Assembly: GCA_903932145.1 (NCBI GenBank)
Contig: CAIZFE010000058.1
Location: forward strand, 1 to 41,554
Length of the DNA stretch: 41,554 nucleotides
Origin: an uncultured Rhodopila sp.
GTDB lineage: Bacteria; Pseudomonadota; Alphaproteobacteria; Acetobacterales; Acetobacteraceae
Direction: 5' to 3'
The first letter of the stretch is position 1; the number at the start of each line of letters is the position of its first letter. Both the position numbers and the translations under genes were made by a program. The notes below the pieces were generated by a model that worked only from the letters and a program-made list of their open reading frames with translations, was not told the DNA's origin and ran no database searches. Shown piece after piece: positions 16,070 to 24,044 of the stretch.

Positions 16070-17479
16070 GTGACCGATACGCCTGAGAACGCCAACAAGC
16101 CGGCCAACATGCAATGGGGTGGCCGCTTCGCCGGCGGGCCTTCGGCAATCATGCAGGACATCAATGCCTCCATCGGGTTCGACCGCAAGCTTTGGCGGCA
16201 GGATATTCGTGGCTCCCGCGCCCACGCGGCGATGCTGGCGACGATCGGGTTGCTCACACGGGAAGATGAGCACGCCATCGACGCCGGTCTAGAGGGTATC
16301 GCCGGGGAAATCGAGGCTGGCAGCTTCGCCTTCGATGTCGCCCTGGAAGACATCCACATGAACATCGAGGCGCGTCTGACCGACCGCATCGGCGAGGCCG
16401 GCAAGCGCCTGCACACCGCGCGCAGCCGCAACGATCAGGTGGCGACGGATTTTCGGCTGTGGGTGAGGGACGCGATCGACGGGCTGTCGGCGCAGATTGC
16501 CGACACCATGCAGGCGCTCGCCCGGCGCGCCGCCGACCATGCGGCCGATCCGATGCCCGGGTTTACCCACCTGCAAACCGCTCAGCCCGTCACCTTCGGC
16601 CACCATATGTTGGCCTACGTGGAGATGCTGGACCGCGACCGCGGCCGTCTGGCGGATTGCCGGCGGCGCCTGAACGCCTGCCCGCTGGGATCGGCGGCGC
16701 TGGCGGGGACGTCATTCCCCATCGATCGCCGCATGACGGCGGCGGCGCTGGGCTTTGACCGCCCGACGTCGAACAGCCTGGACGCTGTATCCGACCGCGA
16801 TTTCGCCATGGAGTTCCTGTCGGCCGCCGCGATCAGCGCGGTGCATTTGTCCCGGTTGGCCGAGGAAATCGTCATCTGGTGCAGCGCCCCGTATCGCTTC
16901 ATCCGGCTGTCCGACGCCTTCACCACCGGTTCCTCGATCATGCCGCAGAAGCGCAACCCGGATGCGGCGGAACTGGTGCGAGCCAAGACCGGCCGCGTGA
17001 CGGGCGCGCTGGTCGCGCTGTTGACCGTCATGAAGGGCCTGCCGCTGGCCTACGCGAAGGACATGCAAGAAGATAAAGAGCCGGTGTTCGATGCGGCCGA
17101 GGCCTGGGCGTTGTCGCTCGCCGCGACCGCCGGCATGGTGCGCGACATGACGCCCGACACGGTCCGGATGCGGTCCTTCGCCGGCTCCGGCTTCGCCACG
17201 GCGACCGATCTGGCGGACTGGCTGGTGCGTGTGCCGCGGTTGCCGTTCCGCAGTGCGCATCACGTCACCGGCCGCCTTGTGGCCATGGCGGAGGCGCGCG
17301 GCATCGATCTGGCCGAACTGTCCCTGGCGGACATGCAGGGCGTCGAGCCTGGGATCACCGCCGACATCTTCTCGGTTCTGACAGTGGAGGCTTCGGTGGC
17401 GTCTCGGACCAGCTATGGCGGCACGGCCCCGGCGAATGTGGCCGAACAGGCGGCTCGGTGGCTGGCGGTGCTGGCATGA
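16070..17479 (+). CDS. argH: Argininosuccinate lyase
   Basis: The 469-residue enzyme splits argininosuccinate into arginine and fumarate, the last step of arginine synthesis. Signatures: [11 protein letters not shown] at the N terminus, [28 protein letters not shown] split across residues about 98-125, [13 protein letters not shown] near 165-177 (catalytic-region His) and the fumarate lyase signature [12 protein letters not shown] near 285-296. Translation appears to start at GTG 16070; the next in-frame ATG (16109) starts closer to the fold but would drop only a short tail. The stop overlaps the ATG of the lipoprotein gene. Confidence 0.95.
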   Translation: MTDTPENANKPANMQWGGRFAGGPSAIMQDINASIGFDRKLWRQDIRGSRAHAAMLATIGLLTREDEHAIDAGLEGIAGEIEAGSFAFDVALEDIHMNIEARLTDRIGEAGKRLHTARSRNDQVATDFRLWVRDAIDGLSAQIADTMQALARRAADHAADPMPGFTHLQTAQPVTFGHHMLAYVEMLDRDRGRLADCRRRLNACPLGSAALAGTSFPIDRRMTAAALGFDRPTSNSLDAVSDRDFAMEFLSAAAISAVHLSRLAEEIVIWCSAPYRFIRLSDAFTTGSSIMPQKRNPDAAELVRAKTGRVTGALVALLTVMKGLPLAYAKDMQEDKEPVFDAAEAWALSLAATAGMVRDMTPDTVRMRSFAGSGFATATDLADWLVRVPRLPFRSAHHVTGRLVAMAEARGIDLAELSLADMQGVEPGITADIFSVLTVEASVASRTSYGGTAPANVAEQAARWLAVLA

Positions 17480-17601
17480 GGGCGGTTCTGGCTTTGGCCG
17501 TAGCCCTGGGGCTGCTGGTCGCGTGCGGCAAAAAGGGGCCGCCCGAACCGCCGGGGCCGCCGGATCAGATCATTTACCCGAAGCAATACCCGGCGCGTTA
17601 A
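17476..17601 (+). CDS. lptM: LptM-like small lipoprotein
   Basis: The 41-residue peptide begins [20 protein letters not shown]: a short hydrophobic signal with lipobox LVAC, giving a lipidated Cys17, then GPPEPPGPP and a [11 protein letters not shown] tail. The CGKKGPP start of the mature peptide is the hallmark of LptM (YifL), which helps the LPS translocon LptDE mature in enterobacteria. It overlaps argH (ATGA), and a tiny lipoprotein next to argH or lysA is a common alphaproteobacterial arrangement. Function is inferred by family. Confidence 0.8.
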   Translation: MRAVLALAVALGLLVACGKKGPPEPPGPPDQIIYPKQYPAR

Positions 17602-17621
17602 ACCGCCGCCGGGTTGCTTTG
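17581..17621 (+). terminator. Stem-loop terminator after argH-lptM
   Basis: AAGCAA..CCCGGCG pairs with CGCCGGG-TTGCTT across an 11-base loop (a 2-nt bulge interrupts the 5' arm). The T-rich 3' arm and the following TTG resemble a rho-independent terminator in which the U-run is part of the stem. The 5' arm overlaps the last codons of the lipoprotein gene. It ends the argH unit 55 nt before the next gene. Confidence 0.5.
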
Positions 17622-17676
17622 ACGACCGGGGGATGCTCCAAATCGGTCAAGCCAAAAAGACCGAAGGAAACGCCCC

Positions 17677-18636
17677 ATGCCAGGACCCGCATCACGCTGG
17701 GAGATGTCAGCCCCTGTTCGTTATCCCGATCCGGACGTGGTCGTGCTGGACCCTCGGTTCCAAAAAATATTCATCGGCAACGCGGGTATCCATCGCATCG
17801 CGACCGGCTTCGACTTCACCGAGGGGCCGGTTTGGTTTGGCGACGGCCGGTACCTGCTGTTCTCCGACATCCCCAACGACAGGATCCTGCGCTGGGACGA
17901 AACCACGGGCGAGACCAGCGTGTTCCGCAACCCCTCGCATTATGCCAACGGCAACACCCGCGACCGCCAGGGCCGCCTGATCACCTGCGAGCATGACACC
18001 CAGCGCCTGACCCGCACCGAATACGACGGCACCGTCGTCGTGCTGGCGGATCAGTGGGAGGGCAAGAAGCTGACCGGCCCGAACGACGTGGTGGTCAAAT
18101 CCGACGGCACCATCTGGTTCAGCGACAACGGCGCCGGCACGCGCGGCAACTACCTCGGCCACAAGGCGCCGCAGGAGCATCCGTTCCGGGTGTATCGCCT
18201 TGACCCACGCACCATGACCATGAGCATCGCCGTCGGTGACATGGCTCGGCCGAACGGGCTGTGCTTCTCTCCCGACGAGACGCGGCTTTACGTGGTGGAT
18301 ACGCCAGGGGCCGGGGCGAAAAGCACGTTTGTCTATGACATCGTGGACAACGGCACGCGGGCGGTGAACGGACGGGTGTTTTTCGGTGGCAACGGCTGGG
18401 CGGACGGCATCCGTTGCGACACCGAGGGCAATGTGTGGTGCGGATTCTCCGGCGGTGAGGGTGAGGACGGCGTGGCGATTTTCGCCCCGGACGGCGTGCT
18501 GATCGGACGGATTCTGCTTCCGGAACGCTGTGCGAATGTTTGTTTTGGGGGGAAGAAGCGGAACCGGCTGTTCATGGCTGCGAGCCAGTCGGTCTATGCG
18601 TTGTATGTGGAGGCGCAGGGCGCGGCCGGGGGATAG
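17677..18636 (+). CDS. SMP-30/gluconolactonase-like hydrolase
   Basis: The 319-residue protein is a six-bladed beta-propeller of the SMP-30/gluconolactonase/LRE family, predicted to hydrolyse sugar lactones with a divalent metal. Metal-site segments are FTEGPVWF (Glu near residue 47), GPNDVVVKSDGTIWFSD (Asn near 137), RPNGLCFSPDE and GWADGIRCDTEGNVW (Asp near 243). There is no signal peptide. AAGGAAA lies about eight bases before the ATG. The substrate is unknown; a 6-phosphogluconolactone link to Fgd is possible only by analogy because the gene is 7 kb away. Confidence 0.85.
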   Translation: MPGPASRWEMSAPVRYPDPDVVVLDPRFQKIFIGNAGIHRIATGFDFTEGPVWFGDGRYLLFSDIPNDRILRWDETTGETSVFRNPSHYANGNTRDRQGRLITCEHDTQRLTRTEYDGTVVVLADQWEGKKLTGPNDVVVKSDGTIWFSDNGAGTRGNYLGHKAPQEHPFRVYRLDPRTMTMSIAVGDMARPNGLCFSPDETRLYVVDTPGAGAKSTFVYDIVDNGTRAVNGRVFFGGNGWADGIRCDTEGNVWCGFSGGEGEDGVAIFAPDGVLIGRILLPERCANVCFGGKKRNRLFMAASQSVYALYVEAQGAAGG

Positions 18637-18676
18637 TGTCGAAGCCCCCTGGTTTGGTGGTATTGACCGGTTGGAG

Positions 18677-18994
18677 ATGCGCATGCTGACCGACACGGTG
18701 CTGAATCGCTTCCGGACTGCCCCGGGTGCCATCTACGGGGCGCGGTTGGCGCGCGTGGTGTTGTACGGATCGCGTGCCCGGGGCGATCAACGGGCGGATT
18801 CGGACTACGACGTTGCCGTTTCCCTGTGGGACATGCCGAATCGTAGCCAGGAATTACGGCGGCTGTCGGATGCCGAAACGGAAATCCTGCCTGATACAGG
18901 GGCTGTTATTACCGCTCTGCCGTTCCCGGTGGAGGCCTATGCGGAGCGCACCGGATTCATGGGAGAGGTGCGCCGCGAGGGAGTCGAACTGTGA
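18677..18994 (+). CDS. MNT-type nucleotidyltransferase-domain protein
   Basis: The 105-residue protein has the minimal nucleotidyltransferase fold: VVLYGSRARGDQRADSDYDV contains GSRARG and the DYD metal-binding pair near residues 33-52. Such proteins are the antitoxin (MntA) of MntA-HepT systems, where they adenylylate a HEPN toxin. Here the expected HEPN gene is missing: a GTG at 18991 overlaps the stop (GTGA), as a partner start would, but its frame ends after 11 codons. I started the gene at ATG 18677, just ahead of the fold. Confidence 0.75.
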   Translation: MRMLTDTVLNRFRTAPGAIYGARLARVVLYGSRARGDQRADSDYDVAVSLWDMPNRSQELRRLSDAETEILPDTGAVITALPFPVEAYAERTGFMGEVRREGVEL

Positions 18995-19026
18995 ACGCGG
19001 AAACCGCCGGTGCAGGCGCATTTTAA
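18991..19026 (+). pseudogene. Possible truncated start of a HEPN partner gene
   Basis: Eleven codons, VNAETAGAGAF then a stop, begin at a GTG overlapping the nucleotidyltransferase stop. HEPN partners of MNT proteins often start with a similar M-x-P/A-E-x-A pattern and the same overlap. It may be the stub of a lost toxin gene, but it is too short to be sure. Confidence 0.2.
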
Positions 19027-19031
19027 CGACA

Positions 19032-19055
19032 GGGCGCCGGCTCTGTCCGGCGCCC
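19032..19055. terminator. GC-rich stem-loop between convergent genes
   Basis: GGGCGCCGG and CCGGCGCCC form a perfect 9-bp stem around CTCTGT. It sits 38 nt past the nucleotidyltransferase stop and 10 nt past the stop of the minus-strand metallo-hydrolase gene, so it can end transcripts from both sides. No strong U-run follows on either strand, so it may be a Rho-aided or RNA-stabilising hairpin. Confidence 0.55.
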
Positions 19056-19065
19056 GTCCGTTGAA

Positions 19066-19950
19066 CTATCCCCCGAACCCCTGATCCCATGGCTCTGGCA
19101 GCATCAGATAACCGCCGTGACCGTCCTTCACCACATGGGCGAAGCCGGGGAAGTGAACATGCATTCCGGCGACCAGTTGCTTGTCGGTCGCCACCATGTC
19201 GAACGTCCGCTTGCGCGTCGCGGCGGCCTGATGCGGATCGGTATCGAACACCATGGTGACTTCCGGCCGAGCGACCTGGACTTCCGGTACATGGATGATG
19301 TCGCCCCAGATCAGCAACGACTTGTCGCCCGAGGCGATCATGTACCCGGAATGACCCGGTGTATGCCCGTGTAGCGGAACAGACCGCACGCCGGGGAATA
19401 CCTCGACCGCGCCGTCGAATGTCCGCATCTGGTTGTGATAGGGCGCCATCTGCTCCCGAGCACATTGGAAGTACATTTTCCTGGCACGTTCGTCGGCGCG
19501 GCTCATGGCGCCATCGTCTTGCCAATGCTTGGGCTCGTTCTGATGCACCACCAGTTCGGCGTTGGGGAAGTACCGCTCGCCGGTTTTCGGGTTGGTCAGT
19601 CCGGCGGAATGATCCGGGTGCATGTGCGTCAGGATCACCGTATCGATATCGGCCGGGTTCACCCCCGCTGCCGCCAGATTGGCCAGCAGTTTGCCGGCGG
19701 TGGGCAGCAGATAATCGCCTGATCCTGTCTCGACCAACGCCAGCCGTCCGGCGGAATACACCAGATAGCAATTCACAGAAGTCCGTCGGCCGGGGCGGAA
19801 TTTGTCTGTCAGCATCTGAGTCGCGTCGGCGGGCGTGATGTTCTGCATCACCTCCACTGCGCCATCCAGATAGCCGTCGGACAGCGCGGTCACCACGATG
19901 TCGCCGATCCGGCGGTGGTAAACGCCGGGGATTTGGGTAGTCGGAACCAT
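19066..19950 (-). CDS. MBL-fold metallo-hydrolase
   Basis: The 294-residue protein has the metallo-beta-lactamase fold with the zinc motif HMHPDHSAGL (H-x-H-x-D-H) near residue 100, a downstream His in VPLHGHTPGHSGYMI, and the metal-bridging Asp/His region (LLIWGDIIH). Family members hydrolyse lactones, esters or thioesters; quenching lactonases share this architecture, but so do many catabolic enzymes. The ATG at 19950 has AGGAG nine bases upstream. It is the last gene of a six-gene minus-strand unit, 16 nt after the SDR gene, suggesting a role as the hydrolase in that pathway. Confidence 0.85.
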   Translation of the reverse strand: MVPTTQIPGVYHRRIGDIVVTALSDGYLDGAVEVMQNITPADATQMLTDKFRPGRRTSVNCYLVYSAGRLALVETGSGDYLLPTAGKLLANLAAAGVNPADIDTVILTHMHPDHSAGLTNPKTGERYFPNAELVVHQNEPKHWQDDGAMSRADERARKMYFQCAREQMAPYHNQMRTFDGAVEVFPGVRSVPLHGHTPGHSGYMIASGDKSLLIWGDIIHVPEVQVARPEVTMVFDTDPHQAAATRKRTFDMVATDKQLVAGMHVHFPGFAHVVKDGHGGYLMLPEPWDQGFGG

Positions 19951-19966
19951 GTCAGAACTCCTGAAA

Positions 19967-20710
19967 CTATTGGGCGATATAGCCGCCGTCGATAACCAAT
20001 TCCGTTCCGGTGATGAACGATGCCTCGTCCGACGCCAGGAACAGCACGCCATACGCGACCTCGATCGGCTCGCCCAGCCGACGCAACGGCGTCGCTTCGA
20101 TCTTGGCCGCGCGCGTCCCCGCATTCGTTGCGTTTAGCATCGGCGGCAAATATCCGGGATGCACCGAATTGACCCGTATCCCCGAAGGCCCGTATTTCGA
20201 GGCCGCGACTTTGGTGTAGAGCCGTACGGCACCTTTGGACGCCGCATAGCCTGGATGATTCTCTGAACTGCCAACGAAACCCATGATCGACGAAATATTG
20301 ACGATCGACCCGCGCCCATTCGGCATCATCGCCGCTGCCGCGAGCTTGGTGCCCAGGAACACGCTGGACGCGTTCACCGCCATCAGCCTGGTCCAACCCT
20401 CCAGCGCGTCCGGGTCGCCGACCGCGCTGCCGCTGATCCCGGCATTGTTCACCAGGATATCCAGCCGCCCATAGGTGGCGATCGTTTCGGCAATCAGCCT
20501 CTGCCAATCGCTCTCCGACGTCACATCCGTTCGGACAAACCGTGCTCGGCCCTGGCTGGCGGCAATATCGGCGGCGACGGCCTCTCCTTCCGCCACCAGC
20601 ATATCGGCGATCACGACGGCGGCCCCCTCGCGGGCGAACAGGCGGGCTTCGGCCTCGCCCATGCCGTGCGCGCCACCGGTGACGATGGCGACTTTGTCTT
20701 TCAGGCGCAT
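19967..20710 (-). CDS. SDR oxidoreductase of catabolic cluster
   Basis: The 247-residue classical SDR begins MRLKDKVAIVTGGAHGMGEA with the TGGAHGMG coenzyme loop, has the Asp of VVIADML near residue 37 that favours NAD(H), NNAGISGSAV near 87, the catalytic NISSIMGFVGS near 137 and YAASKGAVRLYTK with Tyr and Lys near 153. It resembles 3-hydroxyacyl or cyclohexanol-type dehydrogenases. Its start overlaps the PrpD-family stop (TGATG), so the two are translationally coupled. A beta-hydroxyacid or hydroxyacyl-CoA oxidation step following the hydratase is plausible. Confidence 0.88.
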   Translation of the reverse strand: MRLKDKVAIVTGGAHGMGEAEARLFAREGAAVVIADMLVAEGEAVAADIAASQGRARFVRTDVTSESDWQRLIAETIATYGRLDILVNNAGISGSAVGDPDALEGWTRLMAVNASSVFLGTKLAAAAMMPNGRGSIVNISSIMGFVGSSENHPGYAASKGAVRLYTKVAASKYGPSGIRVNSVHPGYLPPMLNATNAGTRAAKIEATPLRRLGEPIEVAYGVLFLASDEASFITGTELVIDGGYIAQ

Positions 20711-22077
20711 CAGTTTGCTCCCCCAAGGACACCGCGCAGATCCAGCAACGACTCCAACCGCCCAATGTCGGCGATCAACCGAGCGGTCTTGGCAGTCCCC
20801 AATACGGGATCGACGATGGCGGCGAACTTCGCTTCCAGCCGCTGCCCCTGACGCACGACGTCGGATGCCGGAACACCGGAATCGTGTTGCGCGGTGAATG
20901 TCGAGCCATCGCGCAACGACAACGCAATCTCGGTGAACGTGTTTGACATGCCAGACTCGAACGACAAAGAAACCTTGTCCCGCAGCCCGATCAACACGGG
21001 GTCGGCCGCGACTGCCTCGGAATAGGTGGACAGACGGCTGGTATCGATACCCGCCAACCCCATCGCCGTGGTCAATCGCAACGAGAACTTCGCCTCCAAC
21101 CCGGTCACCGGAGACGGGATATTACAAATCCGGTCGCACGATTCTTCCAGCCGGACGGCGATCCCGGCGACCTGATCCGGCGAAAATCCATGCTGTTCCC
21201 GCAACTTGCGTGCGGCTTCGATCGCGGCATGAGTCATGTAGCAAGATGCATGATACTTGAATAAATTATTCGCCACATACCATCCGCCCGGCGGCGTATC
21301 AAACGCCCGCTCGGGATTGAAATCAGGACTGTGGGTCCGCGCAAATCCCTGCGCGCACTCGATCACATCCGTCCGGCTAGTGAAGCCACGGGCGGCCAGT
21401 TTCGCCGCCATAACCCCGTGATACGCAGCCTTGCCCGCATGCAGCGGCTTGCACATCGTGCCGAACATCGATTTCAATCCGGCCGCCTGCGTGCCGGCGA
21501 TACCCAATGCGGCCGCGAATTGATCCGCATCCAGTCCCATCAGGTGCGCGCACGCCGCCGCCGCGCCGAAACTGCCCACAGTGGCAGTGGAGTGAAATCC
21601 CAGCACGTCGTAATGACCGGGCGAGATCGTTTTGCCGATCCTGCATTGCAGCTCGTAGCCCGCAACAAACGCGGTCAGCACATCAGCGCCGCTGGATCCG
21701 CGGTCCTCCGCCAATGCCAACAACGCCGGTAGGATCGCGACCGAGGGATGGCCCGGCATCGCCAAATTCACATCGTCGAAGTCCAGCGCATGCGCGGCCG
21801 CGCCGTTGACGATCGCCGCTGACGCAACCGGCAACCGTCCGGGATGTCCGAGCAGGGAGGCGACTTCTTTGCCACCGTTCTCCTGCATCTCCGCCAGCAG
21901 AATGACGGTTAGTTCGTCGGACGCCCCGGCAATCCCGCACCCGACATAGTCGAGCACGCACTGACGTGCCCAAGACCGTACCGAATCCGGAATGTCCGAC
22001 AGCCGCAACGCCCGGGCCTGCTCGGCCAAAGCCCGCGTCAGTCCCTGGCCTGATTTGATATCGTTGATTGCGTTCAT
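20710..22077 (-). CDS. MmgE/PrpD family protein
   Basis: The 455-residue protein belongs to the 2-methylcitrate dehydratase/cis-aconitate decarboxylase superfamily: ARQCVLDYVGCGIAGASDEL near residues 36-55, HALDFDDVNLAMPGHPSVAILPALLAL near 100-126, the GLKSMFGTMCKPLHAGKAAYHG region near 198-219 and HASCYMTHAAIEAARKL near 280. Members dehydrate, decarboxylate or isomerise tricarboxylates and related acids, and the reaction cannot be told from sequence alone. It is not in a methylcitrate operon (no prpB/prpC). GGAGGAAG stands four bases before the ATG at 22077, which fixes the start. Confidence 0.88.
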   Translation of the reverse strand: MNAINDIKSGQGLTRALAEQARALRLSDIPDSVRSWARQCVLDYVGCGIAGASDELTVILLAEMQENGGKEVASLLGHPGRLPVASAAIVNGAAAHALDFDDVNLAMPGHPSVAILPALLALAEDRGSSGADVLTAFVAGYELQCRIGKTISPGHYDVLGFHSTATVGSFGAAAACAHLMGLDADQFAAALGIAGTQAAGLKSMFGTMCKPLHAGKAAYHGVMAAKLAARGFTSRTDVIECAQGFARTHSPDFNPERAFDTPPGGWYVANNLFKYHASCYMTHAAIEAARKLREQHGFSPDQVAGIAVRLEESCDRICNIPSPVTGLEAKFSLRLTTAMGLAGIDTSRLSTYSEAVAADPVLIGLRDKVSLSFESGMSNTFTEIALSLRDGSTFTAQHDSGVPASDVVRQGQRLEAKFAAIVDPVLGTAKTARLIADIGRLESLLDLRGVLGGAN

Positions 22078-22090
22078 TGCAACTTCCTCC

Positions 22091-22879
22091 CTATCGTCCT
22101 TTGTAAACCGGCTTCCGCTTCTCGTTAAACGCCAGTATTCCCTCGCGACGGTCCTCGGTCGGAACCATCCGGTTGTAGGCTTCGATCTCAAACATCATGC
22201 CGGTCTGCAGATCAGTATTCAGCCCCATGTTCACCGACTGCTTGATCTGTCGCGTCGAAATCGGCGCATTCCCGGCGATCACCGCGGCGGTTTCAAGCGC
22301 TTCCGCCACCAGTGTTTCCGCCGAACAAATACGATTGACCATGCCCCATTCGAACGCCTGTTCCACCGAAAACGGCCGCCCGGTCAGCAGGATTTCCTTG
22401 GCCCGGCGCGCGCCCACGGCCCTCGGCAGGTTCTGCGTCCCGCCCGCGCCCGGCATGATCCCCAGCGTCACCTCGGTCAACGCAAACCGGGCCTGCTCGG
22501 CGGCATAAATGAAGTCGGCGCAGAGAGAAATCTCCATTCCGCCGGCATACGCCGCGCCATTTACCGCCGCGATAATCGGCACCTGGCAACCCAGCATCGC
22601 CCGGATCATCCGTTCAAAGATCAGGTGCTGATCCTGCCACTGCTCGTCCGTCATGCCCTTGCGCTGCTTTAGGTCGCCGCCGCCGCAGAACGCTTTTCCA
22701 GCGCCCGTTATCACAATACAGCGCTGTTTATTGGGGGCGGCACAGAACCCGTCGAACACCGCCAACAGATCCAGGCCCATCTGCGTGTTCATCGCATTGG
22801 CCACGGCCGGCCGGTTTAACGTCACCAGGACGGTGTGTTCCTGAGGATACTCAACGGTAACGGTCTCGAAAGTTGTCAT
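22091..22879 (-). CDS. Enoyl-CoA hydratase/isomerase (crotonase family)
   Basis: The 262-residue protein has the crotonase fold: AFCGGGDLKQR near residue 65 contributes to the oxyanion hole, and NGAAYAGGMEISLCADFIYA near 105 and ALTEVTLGIMPGAGGTQNLP near 130 hold both glutamates used for water addition in rat hydratase (positions of E144 and E164). It should therefore be able to hydrate a 2-enoyl-CoA. It starts inside the serine hydrolase stop (ATGA) and precedes the MmgE/PrpD gene by 13 nt. The in-frame extension upstream to 23146 overlaps the serine hydrolase and is not coding. Confidence 0.9.
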   Translation of the reverse strand: MTTFETVTVEYPQEHTVLVTLNRPAVANAMNTQMGLDLLAVFDGFCAAPNKQRCIVITGAGKAFCGGGDLKQRKGMTDEQWQDQHLIFERMIRAMLGCQVPIIAAVNGAAYAGGMEISLCADFIYAAEQARFALTEVTLGIMPGAGGTQNLPRAVGARRAKEILLTGRPFSVEQAFEWGMVNRICSAETLVAEALETAAVIAGNAPISTRQIKQSVNMGLNTDLQTGMMFEIEAYNRMVPTEDRREGILAFNEKRKPVYKGR

Positions 22880-23991
22880 TCTTCTACTGCCTGCATGATC
22901 AAACGGGTGAATGTGTCCATCGCGGTCGGATCGGTCCAGCGCAGCACCGCGACCAACTCCTGTTTCGGTGCGATCCAGGTCAGGTTGCCGCCGGCGCCCG
23001 ACGCAAAGAAACTGTCGTGCGGAGCGCTCTGGTAACGGCCGCCGCCGGTGTTCAGCCACCACAACAGTCCATACACCGGGTTCAACGCACACGGACGCAC
23101 CGACTCCGCGATCCAGCTTTCCGGCAGGATCCGACGACCGTTCCACTCGCCCCGCCGCTGCATCAACAGGCCGATGCGGGCCTGGTCCTCGGCGTGGATC
23201 AGGATGCCGCCGCCCCAGTGCGTGCCCCCGGAAACGCTTTCGATCATCCGCCCGTCGATCTCGACAGACGAGTTGCTATACCCATGCCACGACCAATCGG
23301 ACGACGCCCCGATCGGGTCCATGATGCGTTCGCGGAACACATCCGGTAACGGCCGGCGGAAGCGTTGCAGCAGCGCCAGACTCAGCCGGTTGACGCGGAC
23401 GTCGTTGTATTCCCAGTGCTCGCCGGGGGCTTGCAATGGACGCAGATCGCCTTTGCGCCCTTTGCCCTCCAACCCGAGGCTTCTGTTCCGATCGATCAAA
23501 TCGGATTTTCCGAACAGTTCGCCTTCCCATTCCGACGTGTTCTGCAACAGATGCCGCCAGGTCACGCCGCGGTTTTGCAGTGAGTCAAAGCCACCGTCAT
23601 CGACGGTGCGACCAACCGGTTCGTCCAGATCGGTGATCAGACCGTCCATGACCGCGATGCCGGCCAGCAGGCTCAGATAACTTTTGGCGGCCGAGAAGGT
23701 GAAATCGACCTGATCCGTCTCGCCCCAGGATGCGATCTTATGGCCGCGCCGCAGCACCAGGCCGTTCGCAGGTCCGCGCGGGCGAATGGGTCCCAACAAC
23801 GCGTTGAACGGCGCCGGCTCGAAGAAACCGCTCTCCAGATGCAGGCGCAGATCGTAGGGCCATTGGGTTTCGTTTTCCGACGCGAAATGCGCGGCTTCCT
23901 CCAGCCACATCCAATGCATGCCGGCGATGTCGGCAGGGGCCTCCGGCCATCCGGCCCCATGCGGCGGCGGCACGATCGACGGCAACTCCAT
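22876..23991 (-). CDS. Beta-lactamase-fold serine hydrolase
   Basis: The 371-residue protein belongs to the class-C-beta-lactamase/esterase family. The nucleophile motif is TFSAAKSYLSLLAG (Ser-Ala-Ala-Lys near residue 123), a Tyr-Asn-Asp occurs in WEYNDVRVNRL near 193, and a C-terminal HDSFFASGAGGN stands where the KTG-like triad lies. No signal peptide is present, so it is probably a cytoplasmic esterase or amidase rather than an antibiotic resistance enzyme. GGAAGGAAG precedes the ATG. Inside the operon it may open an ester or lactone of the imported substrate. Confidence 0.85.
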   Translation of the reverse strand: MELPSIVPPPHGAGWPEAPADIAGMHWMWLEEAAHFASENETQWPYDLRLHLESGFFEPAPFNALLGPIRPRGPANGLVLRRGHKIASWGETDQVDFTFSAAKSYLSLLAGIAVMDGLITDLDEPVGRTVDDGGFDSLQNRGVTWRHLLQNTSEWEGELFGKSDLIDRNRSLGLEGKGRKGDLRPLQAPGEHWEYNDVRVNRLSLALLQRFRRPLPDVFRERIMDPIGASSDWSWHGYSNSSVEIDGRMIESVSGGTHWGGGILIHAEDQARIGLLMQRRGEWNGRRILPESWIAESVRPCALNPVYGLLWWLNTGGGRYQSAPHDSFFASGAGGNLTWIAPKQELVAVLRWTDPTAMDTFTRLIMQAVEE

Positions 23992-24044
23992 TCAGGCGCT
24001 TCCTTCCCAATTCAAGGAACTATGGCGCCGTCGTGTCCGGATGG

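Noticed and set aside
17707..18732. A 341-codon antisense frame over the SMP-30 gene
   Set aside because: The plus-strand product has the full propeller pattern; the antisense product is shadow.
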